Shown piece after piece: positions 12,873 through 12,912 of a stretch of DNA of 12,912 bases (position 1 is its first letter; every line of letters starts with the position of its first letter). Under the pieces are notes generated by a model. It did no database searches and had not been told where the DNA came from. It saw nothing but the letters and a program-made list of their open reading frames with translations. The stretch is from JBEKYD01 sp049509915 (GTDB lineage: Bacteria > Acidobacteriota > Terriglobia > Bryobacterales > Bryobacteraceae), in NCBI GenBank assembly GCA_049509915.1, contig JBEKZL010000216.1, positions 1 to 12,912 on the forward strand, in the 5' to 3' direction. A program made the position numbers and the translations under genes.

Positions 12873-12912
12873 ATGCGTAAATTGACATTGTTCCTGGCCG
12901 TCGGCTCGCTGG
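12873..12912 (+). CDS. Start of a gene with signal-like N-terminus, cut by the window edge
   Basis: The frame from ATG 12873 gives MRKLTLFLAVGSL, a basic start followed by a hydrophobic stretch, as in a Sec signal peptide or membrane anchor. AGGAG at 12855-12859 and a GA-rich run just before the ATG are possible ribosome sites. It begins 16 bases after the second exbD, in the same direction, so it is likely in the same operon. In related gene sets an exported tetratricopeptide-type protein often follows, but nothing here proves that. Confidence 0.6.
   Translation, partial: MRKLTLFLAVGSL

Overview
The window is about 12.9 kb of GC-rich bacterial chromosome. It carries ordinary housekeeping and envelope genes separated by several kinds of intergenic inverted repeat. 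I read it as Acidobacteriota, probably near Bryobacterales/Solibacter. The reasons are the hpnC-hpnD squalene pair, the order yajC-secD-secF-tonB-exbB-exbD-exbD, the abundant palindromic spacer repeats, and possible TACAAT boxes very close to start codons. This placement is inference; no rRNA or other taxonomic marker is present.

Layout. 85-1125 (+) is a zinc-dependent medium-chain dehydrogenase. After a long hairpin built from 10-bp units come hpnC (1275-2204) and hpnD (2204-3058), overlapping by one base, which make hydroxysqualene from farnesyl diphosphate. A second, GC-rich nested palindrome follows. The minus strand then carries tatA (4417-4250), a small Cys/His-motif protein (4239-3976) and a GNAT acetyltransferase (3788-3255). 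A short divergent spacer with a degenerate 7-bp repeat separates tatA from an MCE/MlaD-family lipid-transfer protein (4600-5628, +). Next is tgt (to 6853), whose first codons overlap a perfect 26-bp inverted repeat. The rest is a long plus-strand run: yajC, secD, secF, tonB, exbB, two exbD genes, and the first 13 codons of a further gene with a signal-like N-terminus, cut by the window edge.

How the genes work together. YajC-SecD-SecF assist Sec-dependent export using the proton motive force. TonB-ExbB-ExbD carry proton-motive energy to outer-membrane transporters, which themselves need Sec export. TatA belongs to the parallel Tat export route, and the MCE protein and hopanoid precursors concern envelope lipids, so most of the window is envelope-related. 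Tgt (tRNA queuosine modification) next to yajC-secDF is a common bacterial arrangement.

I found no CRISPR array, prophage, insertion sequence, tRNA or rRNA gene, and no obviously new defence or biosynthetic system. The best leads are the repeats that have become part of coding sequence (tgt N-terminus, GNAT stop codon), an enlarged SecF periplasmic domain with an altered signature motif, and the hairpins inside the Ton gene run. No gene-free stretch exceeds 300 bases.
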